Positions 45,375 through 54,951 are shown, counted from the stretch's first letter. The stretch: DNA of 64,000 bases from Nitrososphaeraceae archaeon (GCA_009377575.1 WHTU01000003.1:78211-142210), one strand, 5' to 3'. The notes: generated by a model not told the origin, from the sequence alone. Program-made: numbers and translations.

Positions 45375-46043
45375 ATGATGATTTCAAATTTTTATCAGAA
45401 TAATCGGTTCGCGACACTTTTCGTTTTGGCAATAGCATCAGCTCTTGTAATTTCCTTACTCCTATCGTTACAACCAACAAATGCGATACAATCGGCGAAC
45501 CAATCTCCTCAATCAACGATTCCGCCAGCGAAGTTAACATATACAAGTCTTGGCGGCGATTTGAGAGGATCGATAGAAGGACTTCTTAGTGATCTCTCGG
45601 ATATCGCTGGGTCCACTAGTGGACAGATTTCGGGTAATATTGCTAGCTCCGAGGTTAATGTGAATAATGGAACTGTAGAGAAGGTATTGTTAGGAAACTG
45701 GTCTCTTGACTCAGAGCAAGGTGATAGTCCTGTTTTGCTGGTAGATTTTGACGTACTGAGCAATACTAAAGGTATCCCTCAGAAGCAAGGCGCAACCGAA
45801 AACTTTGTGATTAGTAATCTAACGGTAAATTCTATGCAACAGAATGATGGAAATATGGAAATCGGGGGTACAGTAACTGTAAGTCAAAAGCTGGGAAACC
45901 AACAGCAGCAAGTATGGAATGATGTCGGAGCGAGGCTGTCAATAGCAAACAAGGTTCTCGTTTTAACTTTAGATGAAAATTCTGAACCAGGACAGATATT
46001 TACGCAAAGTCCAATTGTAGGTTTTGTAACACAATCAACATAG
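45375..46043 (+). CDS. Secreted hypothetical protein
   Basis: The 222-residue protein has a signal peptide (hydrophobic residues 13-34, cleavage likely after TNA) and an exterior beta-rich domain with sequons such as NNGT and NLT. The conserved-looking middle part VEKVLLGNWSLDSEQGDSPVLL and ATENFVISNLTVNSMQQ may belong to a domain family present in multiple copies in soil AOA, but I cannot name it. There is no C-terminal anchor. TATA box and ATG spacing suggest a leaderless mRNA. Confidence 0.65.
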   Translation: MMISNFYQNNRFATLFVLAIASALVISLLLSLQPTNAIQSANQSPQSTIPPAKLTYTSLGGDLRGSIEGLLSDLSDIAGSTSGQISGNIASSEVNVNNGTVEKVLLGNWSLDSEQGDSPVLLVDFDVLSNTKGIPQKQGATENFVISNLTVNSMQQNDGNMEIGGTVTVSQKLGNQQQQVWNDVGARLSIANKVLVLTLDENSEPGQIFTQSPIVGFVTQST

Positions 46044-46593
46044 ACTGATCCAATACAGTATATACCCCAAGTATTCACTAACCGAAGATAATAGTGAATT
46101 GTTTCTAGGCAATGTGATCACGATTGCATTCTTTGTTACATATCCTAAAGCAATTTTGGACTTGAAAACGGTTGCTAGAGTTGCCTCATCACAATATAGA
46201 ACTCCATGATAACAAATACGACTGGACAAAATAAAAGAGAATAGGATGTGCGTTCTCGCCTATGATTGCACTAACTTCCCGTGGTACACCATCTGCATGT
46301 TAATCCCATGAAGGGAAGCATACTAATGAGTGCTGTACCTACAATCATTCCGATTACACAAAGGTTGAATTTTGTTGCTTTGAACATATTGATAGTACTG
46401 ACTTGGAACTATTACTACTCTACTCAACTATCATTTGAACAAATCAAGATTCGATAGAACAAATCAGAAACAAGTATGAACTGTACCTCGTAGGAATAAG
46501 AAGAAGAAAAATAGATACATAGGTAATATTTAGAACTAGACAAATACAAAGCCTTTATCTGTGACTTCAATGCAGTCTATCATGCGACCGACA
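46044..46593. other. 0.55-kb spacer, possibly with one tiny membrane peptide
   Basis: A minus-strand 38-residue frame (46271-46387) encodes MFKATKFNLCVIGMIVGTAL followed by a short cysteine-containing tail; it could be a remnant of a secreted protein or a small membrane peptide. Otherwise AT-rich, non-coding sequence. Confidence 0.3.
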
Positions 46594-47173
46594 ATGAAAA
46601 AACCTGAACATGAGGACCCAATAATTGAATATCTCGACACAGTGAGGAATACCTACCTCAAATGAATGTAAAGTTCGATTAAACAGTTTTAGAAAGTTTG
46701 TAAACAAGGAATTAAACCTCTCTATAAGCCAGTTAATCCAAAAACTAGATCAGGGGGCTCTTGATGTCTATAATTTGCTTTCAAAATACTCGAAATATCT
46801 CTGTTCCACTGATAATGGACACGATCTTTCCCCGACTACAATTAAACTACGTATCAGTACTGTAAGAGGATTCTTGGAATCACGATCCGACAAGATAGAA
46901 ATATCACCACGAAAATTCAGACTTCGGGTCAAAATTCCAAAGATTAGTAAAAGAAAAAAAGATGCCTTATCAAAGACCGAAGTAATAAACATAATTAATT
47001 CGTGTTCAGATATTAGGTTAAAAACGTATGTTCTGCTTCTTGCCACCACTGGAATGAGGGCTACTGAAGCATTATCTACTCGAATTTGCGATTTTGATCT
47101 CGATTCGGTTCAAGACCTTACGGTTTTAGATGTTCAGATGTCAGACTTCACTGTAATTGCGGTTTCTTGGTAG
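46594..47173 (+). pseudogene. Truncated, frameshifted tyrosine recombinase (XerC/integrase type)
   Basis: From an ATG at 46594 the frame reads MKKPEHEDPIIEYLDTVRNT and stops at about 46665; the next frame continues with CKVRLNSFRKFVNKELNLSI, then YSKYLC, TTIKLRISTVRGFLES, and a catalytic-domain start with the first active-site arginine in LLLATTGMRATEALSTRICD. The match ends at about 47105 and the protein stops at 47173, without the second arginine, the histidines or the nucleophilic tyrosine. So at least one frameshift and a C-terminal truncation are visible. It suggests the remains of an integrated element. A TTG at 46775 gives the longest intact fragment (132 residues). Confidence 0.65.
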
Positions 47174-47207
47174 GAGGGATGTAGCAAGGAGGCATATCGC
47201 TTAAATT

Positions 47208-47642
47208 ATGCAAAACCAACATAACTATGTGAAAATGTTGTCTCTAGAATTTGTTTTAAGTATAGGACTAGGATTATTTTTACTAAGCACTATACAGGTG
47301 TCGGCTCAACCTCTCACAAAGGACACTTTAACTGGAAATGTAACGGAAGTGGACATTTCAATAGATCCTGGAGAACCACTTCCGCCTAACGGAACGGTAA
47401 CTATTGGCACAGAAGGAGCAACAGATACAGACATGAATGCATTTCCACCTGAAGGGGTTTACGTCATTATATCAAGTGATACCGTTACGGTAACGAATCA
47501 AACCGTAGATATTGGAACGGCAGAGGAAGTGGAGACTGAACCCGAGGGTGAATCTCAAGAGGAGACTGAACCCGAGGGTGAATCTCAAGAGGAGACTGAA
47601 CCCGAGGGTGAATCTCAAGAGGAGGAGGAAGTAGAAGAGTGA
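47208..47642 (+). CDS. Secreted acidic repeat protein
   Basis: The 144-residue protein has a signal peptide (hydrophobic residues 12-30, cleavage after VSA), a short beta-rich part with NGTVTIGTEGATDTDMNAFP, and three identical decapeptide repeats of the type ETEPEGESQE before an all-acidic end. It ends without an anchor. The opening ten residues before MLSLEF may not be translated. No function can be assigned; acidic tails of this kind may bind cations at the cell surface. Confidence 0.6.
   Translation: MQNQHNYVKMLSLEFVLSIGLGLFLLSTIQVSAQPLTKDTLTGNVTEVDISIDPGEPLPPNGTVTIGTEGATDTDMNAFPPEGVYVIISSDTVTVTNQTVDIGTAEEVETEPEGESQEETEPEGESQEETEPEGESQEEEEVEE
47532..47621 (+). repeat. Three perfect 30-bp tandem repeats inside the acidic protein gene
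   Basis: The 30-bp unit begins GAGACTGAACCCGAGGGTGA and occurs at 47532, 47562 and 47592 with no mismatches that I can see. Because the unit is a multiple of three, copy-number change keeps the frame open. Perfect identity suggests recent expansion. Confidence 0.85.
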
Positions 47643-47916
47643 AAAATGCGATGACTATTGACTGAGTATCCTCTTTATTTTCTGTGCGTGGTAGGAAAGA
47701 GCGAATGCAACAAGTAATGAACCAGTTGTTAGGATTAGTACTGATAATGGTCAAACCTTTGGACCGCTGCTGCGACTGGCAGCCAATGGAACTATTGGTT
47801 AGGGTGGATAAATAGTAGGAAAATCTAGGCCATATCAGTTAGACCGTTAACACCAGATTCATCAAGTCAATAAGCCACTGCAGTCTAGGGTATAGTAACG
47901 TATTAGAACCTAGATT

Positions 47917-48192
47917 GTGCGCGCGAAAAATATCAAAGCAAAGTCGTGTGAAAGGAGCCCAGACGGTGGTCCCATGGCTATCAAGGTGGCTTCTAATGAT
48001 GAGTATTCAGGTAGTCAGAATCCTCTGGTTATAATGCTGGACGGCAAAGACCTATTCATCGAAAGAACAACGACAAAGAATAATGGAAAGGTACTAACCA
48101 TGGATATTGTAGTACCTCCGAAGGAACATAAGATAAAGATACCCGGAATTAGTAATTTAGTTTCGTCACGGCAATTACAGAATTTATCTTGA
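47917..48192 (+). CDS. Possible small protein or remnant
   Basis: The frame begins at a GTG (47917) or an internal ATG (47974) and encodes up to 91 residues, with a beta-rich stretch NPLVIMLDGKDLFIERTT and VLTMDIVVPPKEHKIKIPG. This looks like the C-terminal end of a larger extracellular beta domain rather than a complete protein. I recognise no family, and it sits among broken genes. Confidence 0.35.
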   Translation: MRAKNIKAKSCERSPDGGPMAIKVASNDEYSGSQNPLVIMLDGKDLFIERTTTKNNGKVLTMDIVVPPKEHKIKIPGISNLVSSRQLQNLS

Positions 48193-48240
48193 TCATTCTT
48201 TCTATTCACGGGAGATAAGGGCCATACTCATCTGAAAACC

Positions 48241-49235
48241 TCAAATTCCTTTAACGGCGCCGGCAAATAATTCTAATGCCCCTAGATCAAAAGGATCATG
48301 AAAAGTTAAGAGAAATTGGTTAATACCTATATCTGTATATTCCTTAACTCGTGTTGCCACTTTTTCTGGTGTACCTATCAACCCATGTTTTAGTAATTGA
48401 CTATATGAACCAGGACCTCTCTCCATACTAAACAACTTTTTCTTATATTCTAATTCCGTATCAGAATCAGCTATAATAACGTCTATCTCTATAGATTTAG
48501 AAGTACCAGTTCTATTTCTGTCGTTACGGGAATTAGTGTTGTTGACTTCATTATCCAGTTCCTGATTGATTCTTTCAAATTGGAAATTTAGTACTTTAAA
48601 TTCTTGTGGTGAAAGATAAGAGGCTTCCCATATATCTGCAAATTTGGCTGCAAGATGTAACATTAGTCGTTTCTTTGCGGATATAGTAATAGGGATCTTT
48701 GTTTTAGTGAATCTGGTACCAGTATCCGACTTGAAGGGGGAGGCACCATTTATTCTAAAGAATTTTCCATCGTAGCGGATGGAAGAATAAGTGGAAGATG
48801 AGGCATCATTATCTTCTTGATGTTGATTCCATAGCGCTTTAAGAACCTCAACACTTTCTTTTAGTATCGATACCCTTTCAAATTCTTTGGGATAATTATT
48901 CCATAAGGATGCCACCATTGCAATGCATACTGCGGAGTGGCACCGGCTCCAGTTCTGAACTCCAGTCTTCCATTAGATATCTCTTGAAAAGTGGCTGCCT
49001 GTTTGGCTAATAATGCGATACTTCGGTATTGAGGGTACAAGTAAGTAATTACGGGTCCCAGCTTTATCTTGTTAGTGAGAGGTATTAAACTGGATATGAC
49101 AGTCCAACAATCCAAATCTATGTGAGCTAGGGCCTCCCCGTAATAGAAACCATAATAGCCCAACTTTTCGGCAAGAATGCATGTCTCCTTAATTTTGTTG
49201 TAATTGGTACCCCATGTTTCAAGACAAAATCGCAT
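48241..49235 (-). pseudogene. LLM-class flavin-dependent oxidoreductase interrupted by a -1 frameshift
   Basis: The N-terminal part (49235 down to 48861) reads MRFCLETWGTNYNKIKETC, with GPVITYLYPQYRSIALLAKQ and RLEFRTGAGATPQYALQWW typical of bacterial luciferase-like, F420- or FMN-dependent oxidoreductases. The C-terminal part (48918 down to 48241) continues in another frame with YPKEFERVSILKESVEVLKALW, KIPITISAKKRLMLHLAAK and GTPEKVATRVKEYTDIGI. Reading across 48893-48902 with one extra A restores a single protein of about 330 residues, the normal family length. So a single missing base is the only visible lesion, which could be real or an assembly error. Confidence 0.75.
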
Positions 49236-49376
49236 ATTGCGTATACGAAATACTTAGGTACATAAATGAAATCTTTAGTATGATTTAGATCATGCAAAAA
49301 CAATAGTGATATATTCATGCCTTATCAGTTTCTAAGATTTCTCAGGTCAAAAACAAAGTCATGGATTAGATAATAG

Positions 49377-49598
49377 TCAATAAGTAATTCCGTCACGACC
49401 TGTTTGATGATCAATTATCTTATATTGTAATATTTCATGATATTCTATGTCCACCACAAAATCATCAACTGGGTTCTTATTATCAGAGATTATTCTACAG
49501 ATAGGTACAATGAATTGATCTCCATTGCTATTGACGATTGTAATCTTGCCATTTGCCTCAATCTTTACAAACCCTATTTGAGAACCATCTAGTGACAA
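49377..49598 (-). CDS. Small hypothetical protein
   Basis: A 73-residue frame with a TTG start (49598) encodes a beta-rich sequence with GFVKIEANGKITIVNSNGDQ and a hydrophilic end. The same frame continues upstream without a usual start codon through about 20 more residues, so the start is uncertain and it may be a gene remnant. No family recognised. Confidence 0.35.
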   Translation of the reverse strand: MSLDGSQIGFVKIEANGKITIVNSNGDQFIVPICRIISDNKNPVDDFVVDIEYHEILQYKIIDHQTGRDGITY

Positions 49599-49940
49599 TA
49601 TAGATTTGTTTGGATGAGATATCGATGTCGTTGGTTGTGATACATGTTCCAGTACTAATTATTGTTAGGTAATCGAGTCATTCTATATTAATTTAAGAGG
49701 GCTAAAAAATAAACATGACTAAGCAGTCAGTTTTATTTCTTAGGATCTGGATTGATTTATTAGGAGGAATGAAAGCCCGTCCACATAATTTAGCACTTTG
49801 ATTATCTGATTCCGATCACGCTAGACATTCAGACTTAAACATAAGCCTATCCGCACTGCCGCAGAATATCCACAGATAAAATATAGAACGCAAATAAAAA
49901 TTGAAGGGATTAATTTTGCGGTGGTGGCTTAGTTCATTGG

Positions 49941-50240
49941 TCACCTAATTGCGATGATCTTTTCATCAAAGCCAAGTGCTATAAGAAATTTGGCCACTTC
50001 GCCTTTATGATTTCCCTGCAACATTATTTTACCTTCCTTAAACGTACCTCCGGTTCCAATTTTGTTCTTCAGGTTCTTAGTTATCGATAGAACATCCTTG
50101 TTATCCTGCAAACCTTGTACTATTGTAACAGGTTTATTGAATCTTCTGATCTCCGTTGAAACAGTAATCTGAGCCTTTTCAGCATCTAGTTCCCTTAAAA
50201 TTTCGTCCATGGATCCTTCTAAATTGTAACTTTTCTCCAC
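49941..50240 (-). CDS. Translation initiation factor aIF1 (SUI1 family)
   Basis: The 99-residue protein is the archaeal homologue of eIF1, which helps start-codon selection on the small ribosomal subunit. SUI1 signatures are visible: a FNKPVTIVQGL strand, NLKNKIGTGGTFKEGKIMLQG and the closing KFLIALGF. The N-terminal acidic helix (residues 8-22) is typical of archaeal forms. It is divergently oriented from the CHAD gene with about 210 bp between them. Confidence 0.88.
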   Translation of the reverse strand: MEKSYNLEGSMDEILRELDAEKAQITVSTEIRRFNKPVTIVQGLQDNKDVLSITKNLKNKIGTGGTFKEGKIMLQGNHKGEVAKFLIALGFDEKIIAIR

Positions 50241-50452
50241 TACAACTACTATCGACGTTTTGCCTGATAAAGCTTTGCCAAAGCTTGGATACGCAATAGT
50301 ATGTTAGTACATAACTGCATGCGTTTTAACATGGATTTTCATACCTCGCGAATAGTTCAAAAATTCTAGTAATTCCGAAGCAATTTCGATTTTGATTGTG
50401 CTGACCGATATAAATTAAATATGAATAATGTATTATAATCTTATGTATAGAG

Positions 50453-51367
50453 ATGGCAAGGACTATTGTATATGATCTTCATGATTCCTTTGATTCTGAC
50501 ACGTATTTGGACAAATCTGAGCGAAATATCCAAAGAGTAAGCAATAAGCTTGACGATTACATAAAGGTGCCAAATGAAGAGAACATACATGACATTCGCA
50601 AAGCCGTCAGAAGATTAGAAGCTAGTTATAGAGCGCTTCCATCAAAAAAGGTACGAAAGAAACGGGTAATAAGAGAATATACAAAGTACAGCAAAGAGCT
50701 TTTTAGTCTAAATAGTCAAATAAGAGATTTTGACATCATTGGCGAAAAACTTTCTAGTGATGCTAAACCTGCTCAACAGGATGTAATAAAATCTATCGAA
50801 GGATCATTATTCAAACAAAGGAAGACAAAACTTAACGAAGCGATATCTTTTGCATTAGAGTTAAGGAAGTTGCATGTTCCTAAGCTTACAAAGAAGATCA
50901 AGATATCAAATAAGAGATCAAAGAAAAGGTTCAGTAAGGTGATTGGCAGATTTGCGACCAGAATAGAACATAACCTACCTCTAGTAGCTAATGGCGACGA
51001 AAAAATAACTGAGTTGCATGACTTAAGAAAAGATTGCAAAAAGCTGCGATATCTATTGGAACTCTTACCCGATAATAACCATAAAGACACACAGAGAGGT
51101 GAGAAGGATGATTATGTATCGGAATTAATGGAGAAGTTAGAGAATGTTCAAGATATACTTGGCATCATTCATGATCATGATACAACGATCGCTTATCTAA
51201 AGCGGCATAAAGGAACAAGAACTAGATCGACTCAGATCCATTCAATACTTACGAAGATAAACCGAGAAAGACAGAACAAGTACGAGGAATTTGTAAAATT
51301 CGTGAATAGAGATATGTCTGTAGATAGTAACAGTTTTTTCACTAGGATAACAAATGTTATAGCTTGA
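50453..51367 (+). CDS. CHAD-domain protein
   Basis: CHAD domains are helical bundles with conserved histidines and basic residues that bind inorganic polyphosphate. The 304-residue protein has both repeats: HDIRKAVRRLEASYRALP (about residues 44-61) and HDLRKDCKKLRYLLELL (about residues 186-202), plus LGIIHDHDTTIAYL in the second. The middle part is very rich in lysine. It is the first of several genes up to 57 kb that could act in polyphosphate or phosphohistidine metabolism. There is no attached CYTH domain. Confidence 0.85.
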   Translation: MARTIVYDLHDSFDSDTYLDKSERNIQRVSNKLDDYIKVPNEENIHDIRKAVRRLEASYRALPSKKVRKKRVIREYTKYSKELFSLNSQIRDFDIIGEKLSSDAKPAQQDVIKSIEGSLFKQRKTKLNEAISFALELRKLHVPKLTKKIKISNKRSKKRFSKVIGRFATRIEHNLPLVANGDEKITELHDLRKDCKKLRYLLELLPDNNHKDTQRGEKDDYVSELMEKLENVQDILGIIHDHDTTIAYLKRHKGTRTRSTQIHSILTKINRERQNKYEEFVKFVNRDMSVDSNSFFTRITNVIA

Positions 51368-51766
51368 ACCTTTTGCAGAAAGTAAAATCGATGCAGGATG
51401 AAAGTGAAATACGGGATTGGCTTAGGACATAATGCTACTTTAAATGGACATACGTTAAACAGGTCCTAGGTTTGTTTCTCAAAGCTTCTCAGACAACGGA
51501 TGCCAGGATGCCCACTAAGCGGCGTCATGTACCTGATTACCCAAATGATAGATGCTTCGACTCAAACTTATTTTTTCACCTTTAATCGTCGTCAGATCTA
51601 CCGCATGCAGATGTAGCATTTGATTGCATAAATTGAAGATTGACAATTTCAAGTCTACTTTAACATGATAAAATTTCAAGCAAATTTGACAATTGATATA
51701 AAATTATCCGTCATAGAACACATAGAACTATAAGGAATATATAGGACTGACTTCAATTGATTTGAT
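51368..51766. other. Gene-free 0.4-kb spacer
   Basis: No credible ORF, repeat or RNA structure stands out. Confidence 0.3.
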
Positions 51767-52291
51767 ATGTCAAAATCCACGCAAGATGGTAATGATAATA
51801 TTAAAACAAGCGAATTAACGACGACTGACGAGACTCTGATACAGGATAATCTGGTTGCTGATAGTAACCCTTTATCTGGAAATTATGCAGAAGCTACTGA
51901 GACTCAGTCTACCTCAAGTGAATCTTTTCTGCTTCTTCAAGACGAAATCCAAATGACTCTGAAGGAATTTAATCAGAAAATAGATGACAATGACAACTCG
52001 ATAAAACGTATTGAAGAGAGCATAGCAGCATTGTACGATAAATTGGATAGAACTCCCGATGCGGAGGAATCAATAACCTCTTCAAAGAAGAAATTGAAAA
52101 AGAAGGAAAGGAAGCTGGACAAAAAAGGTAAGAAGGAAAGGAAGCTGGACAAAAAAGGTAAGAAGGTAGGTAGGAAGAATACTAAATTCACAAAAGCTAT
52201 AACAAACTCAGAAAAACAGAAGACTCGGCGCACTAGTTCAAAGAATAAGAATAACAAGGGGAGAATGAAGAATGCAGGTAAGAAAAAGTGA
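51767..52291 (+). CDS. Lysine-rich hypothetical protein
   Basis: The 174-residue protein has an acidic/polar N-terminus (residues 1-55), a predicted coiled-coil segment LQDEIQMTLKEFNQKIDDND with a following heptad-like IKRIEESIAALYDKL, and an extremely lysine-rich C-terminal tail (residues 106-174) with two copies of ERKLDKKGKK. Such tails bind nucleic acids or polyphosphate. It lies between the CHAD gene and the first SixA-like gene, 38 bp from the latter, which suggests co-transcription and an electrostatic role. No known domain. Confidence 0.55.
   Translation: MSKSTQDGNDNIKTSELTTTDETLIQDNLVADSNPLSGNYAEATETQSTSSESFLLLQDEIQMTLKEFNQKIDDNDNSIKRIEESIAALYDKLDRTPDAEESITSSKKKLKKKERKLDKKGKKERKLDKKGKKVGRKNTKFTKAITNSEKQKTRRTSSKNKNNKGRMKNAGKKK
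52101..52160 (+). repeat. Two perfect 30-bp direct repeats in the lysine-rich gene
   Basis: The unit begins AGAAGGAAAGGAAGCTGGAC and occurs at 52101-52130 and 52131-52160; it duplicates the ten-residue lysine-rich block in frame. Confidence 0.8.
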
Positions 52292-52328
52292 CTCGTCGAA
52301 TTACTTGTCTCACCACGGTACCTCATAA

Positions 52329-53084
52329 ATGGATCTGTTTCTAGTAAGGCACGGACAATCTGGCCCTGGAAAAAATTTAGGTCGTAGTTTGGGCCCAAGT
52401 GGGATAAACGAGAAAACACTGACTGCTACAGGTATTGCTGAAATCGAGCGTACAGGTAAAGCACTCAAGAGAATGAATATAGTACCAGACGCAATTGTCA
52501 CAAGTCCTCTTAGACATGCATACCATAGTGCTGAGATAGTTGATAGCATCCTTTTTGCCAATAAACGCAGTCCAGTTGGAAAACCTAAAAAGAAAAAATT
52601 AAAAACAGTTCAAGTTTGGAATGATCTAGCTCCTGAAGGAGATAGAGCTCTTGTATATAAAAATCTCGCAAAATTCAAGTATGATTCTAAAGTACTCGTC
52701 GTGGGCCATGAACCTTTCTTGACAAAAATGGTGGCAGAAATTGTATCTTCGTCATCATCACCGAATACTCCCAGAAGGCTTAGACACTCTTCATCTGATT
52801 CTAATCCATATTTAGGTTACGGCAGAGGCAAACATCGTAGTATCGTATTAAAGAGATCAGGATTGGCAAGGATAAGCATTACTTCTATGAATCCAAGACT
52901 AAAAGGTGAGTTGAGGTGGCTACTTACGCCCATGTTACTAAAGGGGATATCACTAATTAAATCAAGTAAAAAGGCGAGAGGAAAGAAAAATCAAAAGGTA
53001 TCCCAATATCATCAGATCGCATCCCCCTCTGATTTTACTACTAATTCTAAGACCAAACCGGCTGTAACAGCATTTTATCAATAG
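52329..53084 (+). CDS. SixA-like histidine phosphatase with a basic C-terminal extension
   Basis: The 251-residue protein belongs to the histidine phosphatase superfamily: RHG motif LVRHGQSG (R7, H8), LTATGIAEIERTGKAL, VTSPLRHAYHSAEIV, and the second catalytic histidine in VVGHEPFLTKM. The family member SixA removes phosphate from phosphohistidine. Here a long insert or tail follows (residues 140-251), rich in serine, lysine and arginine (SSKKARGKKNQK), which is absent from ordinary SixA (about 160 residues). It follows the lysine-rich gene by 38 bp. Substrate not certain. Confidence 0.8.
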   Translation: MDLFLVRHGQSGPGKNLGRSLGPSGINEKTLTATGIAEIERTGKALKRMNIVPDAIVTSPLRHAYHSAEIVDSILFANKRSPVGKPKKKKLKTVQVWNDLAPEGDRALVYKNLAKFKYDSKVLVVGHEPFLTKMVAEIVSSSSSPNTPRRLRHSSSDSNPYLGYGRGKHRSIVLKRSGLARISITSMNPRLKGELRWLLTPMLLKGISLIKSSKKARGKKNQKVSQYHQIASPSDFTTNSKTKPAVTAFYQ

Positions 53085-53086
53085 GA

Positions 53087-53326
53087 TTGTTCAAGAAAAA
53101 GAGTACCAGAAGGAAGTTCTGCACGGACACATGTTGGTTCTATAAGGCGCGTAAAAGTAGATACATTACCAGTTATTATGAAAATGGATCCAAGAGGTGT
53201 GTTGAATGCGATATCTTCTTGCAATGGGATGGTGTTAGATGTCCTTGTTGTGATCATATCTTGCGCGTCAAACCGCACAACAACCAATCGAAGGGAAGAT
53301 TGCTCCAAGAAGTGTTCCGGCTTTGA
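53087..53326 (+). CDS. Small zinc-ribbon protein
   Basis: The 79-residue basic protein starts at a TTG 2 bp after the SixA-like stop. It has C38-x2-C41 (RCVEC) and C52-x2-C55 (CPCC) zinc-ribbon pairs around LQWDGVRC, with an aromatic N-terminal part RYITSYYENGSKR. This pattern recurs in a family of tiny proteins abundant in soil ammonia-oxidising archaea. Role unknown; the tight spacing suggests co-expression with the phosphatase. Confidence 0.65.
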   Translation: MFKKKSTRRKFCTDTCWFYKARKSRYITSYYENGSKRCVECDIFLQWDGVRCPCCDHILRVKPHNNQSKGRLLQEVFRL

Positions 53327-53462
53327 TCTATCTCCTCATTTTGTGTTGTTTGTATCCTAGTGGGAAGAGAGTTCATTCGAAATGGAGATTGTCGAGCCCT
53401 CTTTATCAGTTACATTCAGAGTAACCTTAATCATGAAATCATGGTGAAGAGGTAAGAGAATA

Positions 53463-53907
53463 ATGGTTATTGAATGGGATGTAATAATTGTCGAAATGTC
53501 GATTCTAGCTGGTATAATTTACTTTTCAGTATATCTGGAACATTGGGCATACAATAGATCTCAGAAAAAGGAGGACGAGAAAATAAAGCAGAATATAACA
53601 AGATTCATAGAAAATGATCTTCAGCAGAGACTAAATTACATCAACGAATCGTTGGGACTATAAGCCTTTCTTTACCGATATGTGGGATGCAGTATTATTA
53701 GCAGGCAAGCACTCCCTTCTTTCATTTGAATTATTCCAAAGTTTACAAAGATCGTATTCTTGGATAAAATACTATAATAGTGAATTGGAAAGCATCAGAA
53801 GAATCATTTTGATGAGAAGGTGTTGAAGGAATTATTAGATGATGTAAAGAAATCAATTGAAAATTCTATAAAGAAAATAAAAGAAGTAGAAATGAAGACA
53901 GACTAAA
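53463..53907 (+). pseudogene. Decayed small membrane protein gene with at least two frameshifts
   Basis: The intact first part (53463-53663) gives 66 residues with a transmembrane helix (residues 9-26) and KKEDEKIKQNITRFIENDL. Directly at its stop, a +1 frame continues as WDYKPFFTDMWDAVLLAGKH, then SFELFQSLQRSYSWIKYYN; at about 53800 the original frame resumes with HFDEKVLKELLDDVKKSIEN. A third shift in an A-run at 53879-53883 would be needed to reach the TAA at 53905. The pieces join into one plausible protein of about 145 residues, which argues for gene decay (or indel errors) rather than a genuine 66-residue gene. Confidence 0.55.
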
Positions 53908-54173
53908 CCACTATTCAAAAAGTGTCATTTCGTTCAATGGAACAGCACTTATATAAATATCGAGATTATCTAGAGTGGTCCAACAAGGTCTCACTTCTCA
54001 CTAAAGATATCAGTTCTTCATCTTAGATATTTTTGGGGCTAACAACTAATAGCGCATTGATAAGAAATAGGATAAGATGATTCATTTAGATCATTTAGAC
54101 AGCTATCATTCAATATACTCAAAATAGGATATGATATTATAGTCAGACTGAATCACATTAATAGTTGGTTACC

Positions 54174-54395
54174 ATGCATATTAGTAAACAAGAATATCGT
54201 GATCCTGTTGTTTGTAACAATTGTCAATGGCTAGCATCTTTACTCGAGGATACTTACAAATTTTCTCGATGTCCAGAATGTAATGGGAATACCATTGAAA
54301 TAATCCCAGTTGATGATAATGAAAAGTACAGCTTAAGTATTGATAAAAGGCGAGGAATTGATATCGAATTTGAAATAGACAAGGGCAGCAGCTAG
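54174..54395 (+). CDS. Small zinc-ribbon protein
   Basis: From the ATG at 54174 the gene encodes 73 residues with C14-x2-C17 (VCNNCQWL) and C33-x2-C36 (RCPECNGN), a classic zinc ribbon, followed by an acidic beta-rich tail (GIDIEFEIDKGSS). An in-frame TTG three codons upstream (54165) is also possible. No fold-specific function can be given. Confidence 0.6.
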   Translation: MHISKQEYRDPVVCNNCQWLASLLEDTYKFSRCPECNGNTIEIIPVDDNEKYSLSIDKRRGIDIEFEIDKGSS

Positions 54396-54558
54396 AGACA
54401 GATGATTTTTATTCTCACTTCTCCTCTCTCTTTTCTTGAAAGACAGTATCCTTGTATTCAATATAGACCCTGACAATCAACAGTGGGCATGAGAAATGAG
54501 ATCAAAATATTTTACAAATAACCCATCCGAAAAACTATAGGGGGGTAGTTGGGACTGA

Positions 54559-54951
54559 TTATTTAGCTGTGCTATCTGTTTCCCAAATAGCGAAGCCATT
54601 ATCCTCTGTATCTGTACATATGGCAAAATAACCCAAACCGGGCACTGGTGTTTTTGACATTCTAACTTGTCCTCCCAATTGTGCTACCTTGGCAGAATAC
54701 GCATCAACTGATTTGACATCAAAATAATTCGTAATTCCCTGTTGTTCTGGCATCTTTCTTTTCATCATCCCACCAGTAAGTGCCTTATTACCTTTATCGT
54801 CCATGGTTGTTATCATCAAATACTCTGGTCCCCCTGGTAAATCCACCGCTCCAGGCCATTTTTCTATACTCCAACCAAACAGGTCATTATAGAACTTTTT
54901 TGATCGTTCAATGTCATCTGTAGGAATCTCAAAATGTACTATTGTTGGCAT
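54559..54951 (-). CDS. VOC-family (glyoxalase-like) protein
   Basis: The 130-residue protein has HFEIPTDDIERSKKFYNDLFGWSI at the N-terminus and a second module ending PGLGYFAICTDTEDNGFAIW. PGGPEYLMITT and GGMMKRKMPEQQGITNYFDV also match VOC proteins of the glyoxalase/bleomycin-resistance group often labelled as predicted lactoylglutathione lyase-like. Substrate unknown. It is monocistronic on the minus strand. Confidence 0.82.
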   Translation of the reverse strand: MPTIVHFEIPTDDIERSKKFYNDLFGWSIEKWPGAVDLPGGPEYLMITTMDDKGNKALTGGMMKRKMPEQQGITNYFDVKSVDAYSAKVAQLGGQVRMSKTPVPGLGYFAICTDTEDNGFAIWETDSTAK

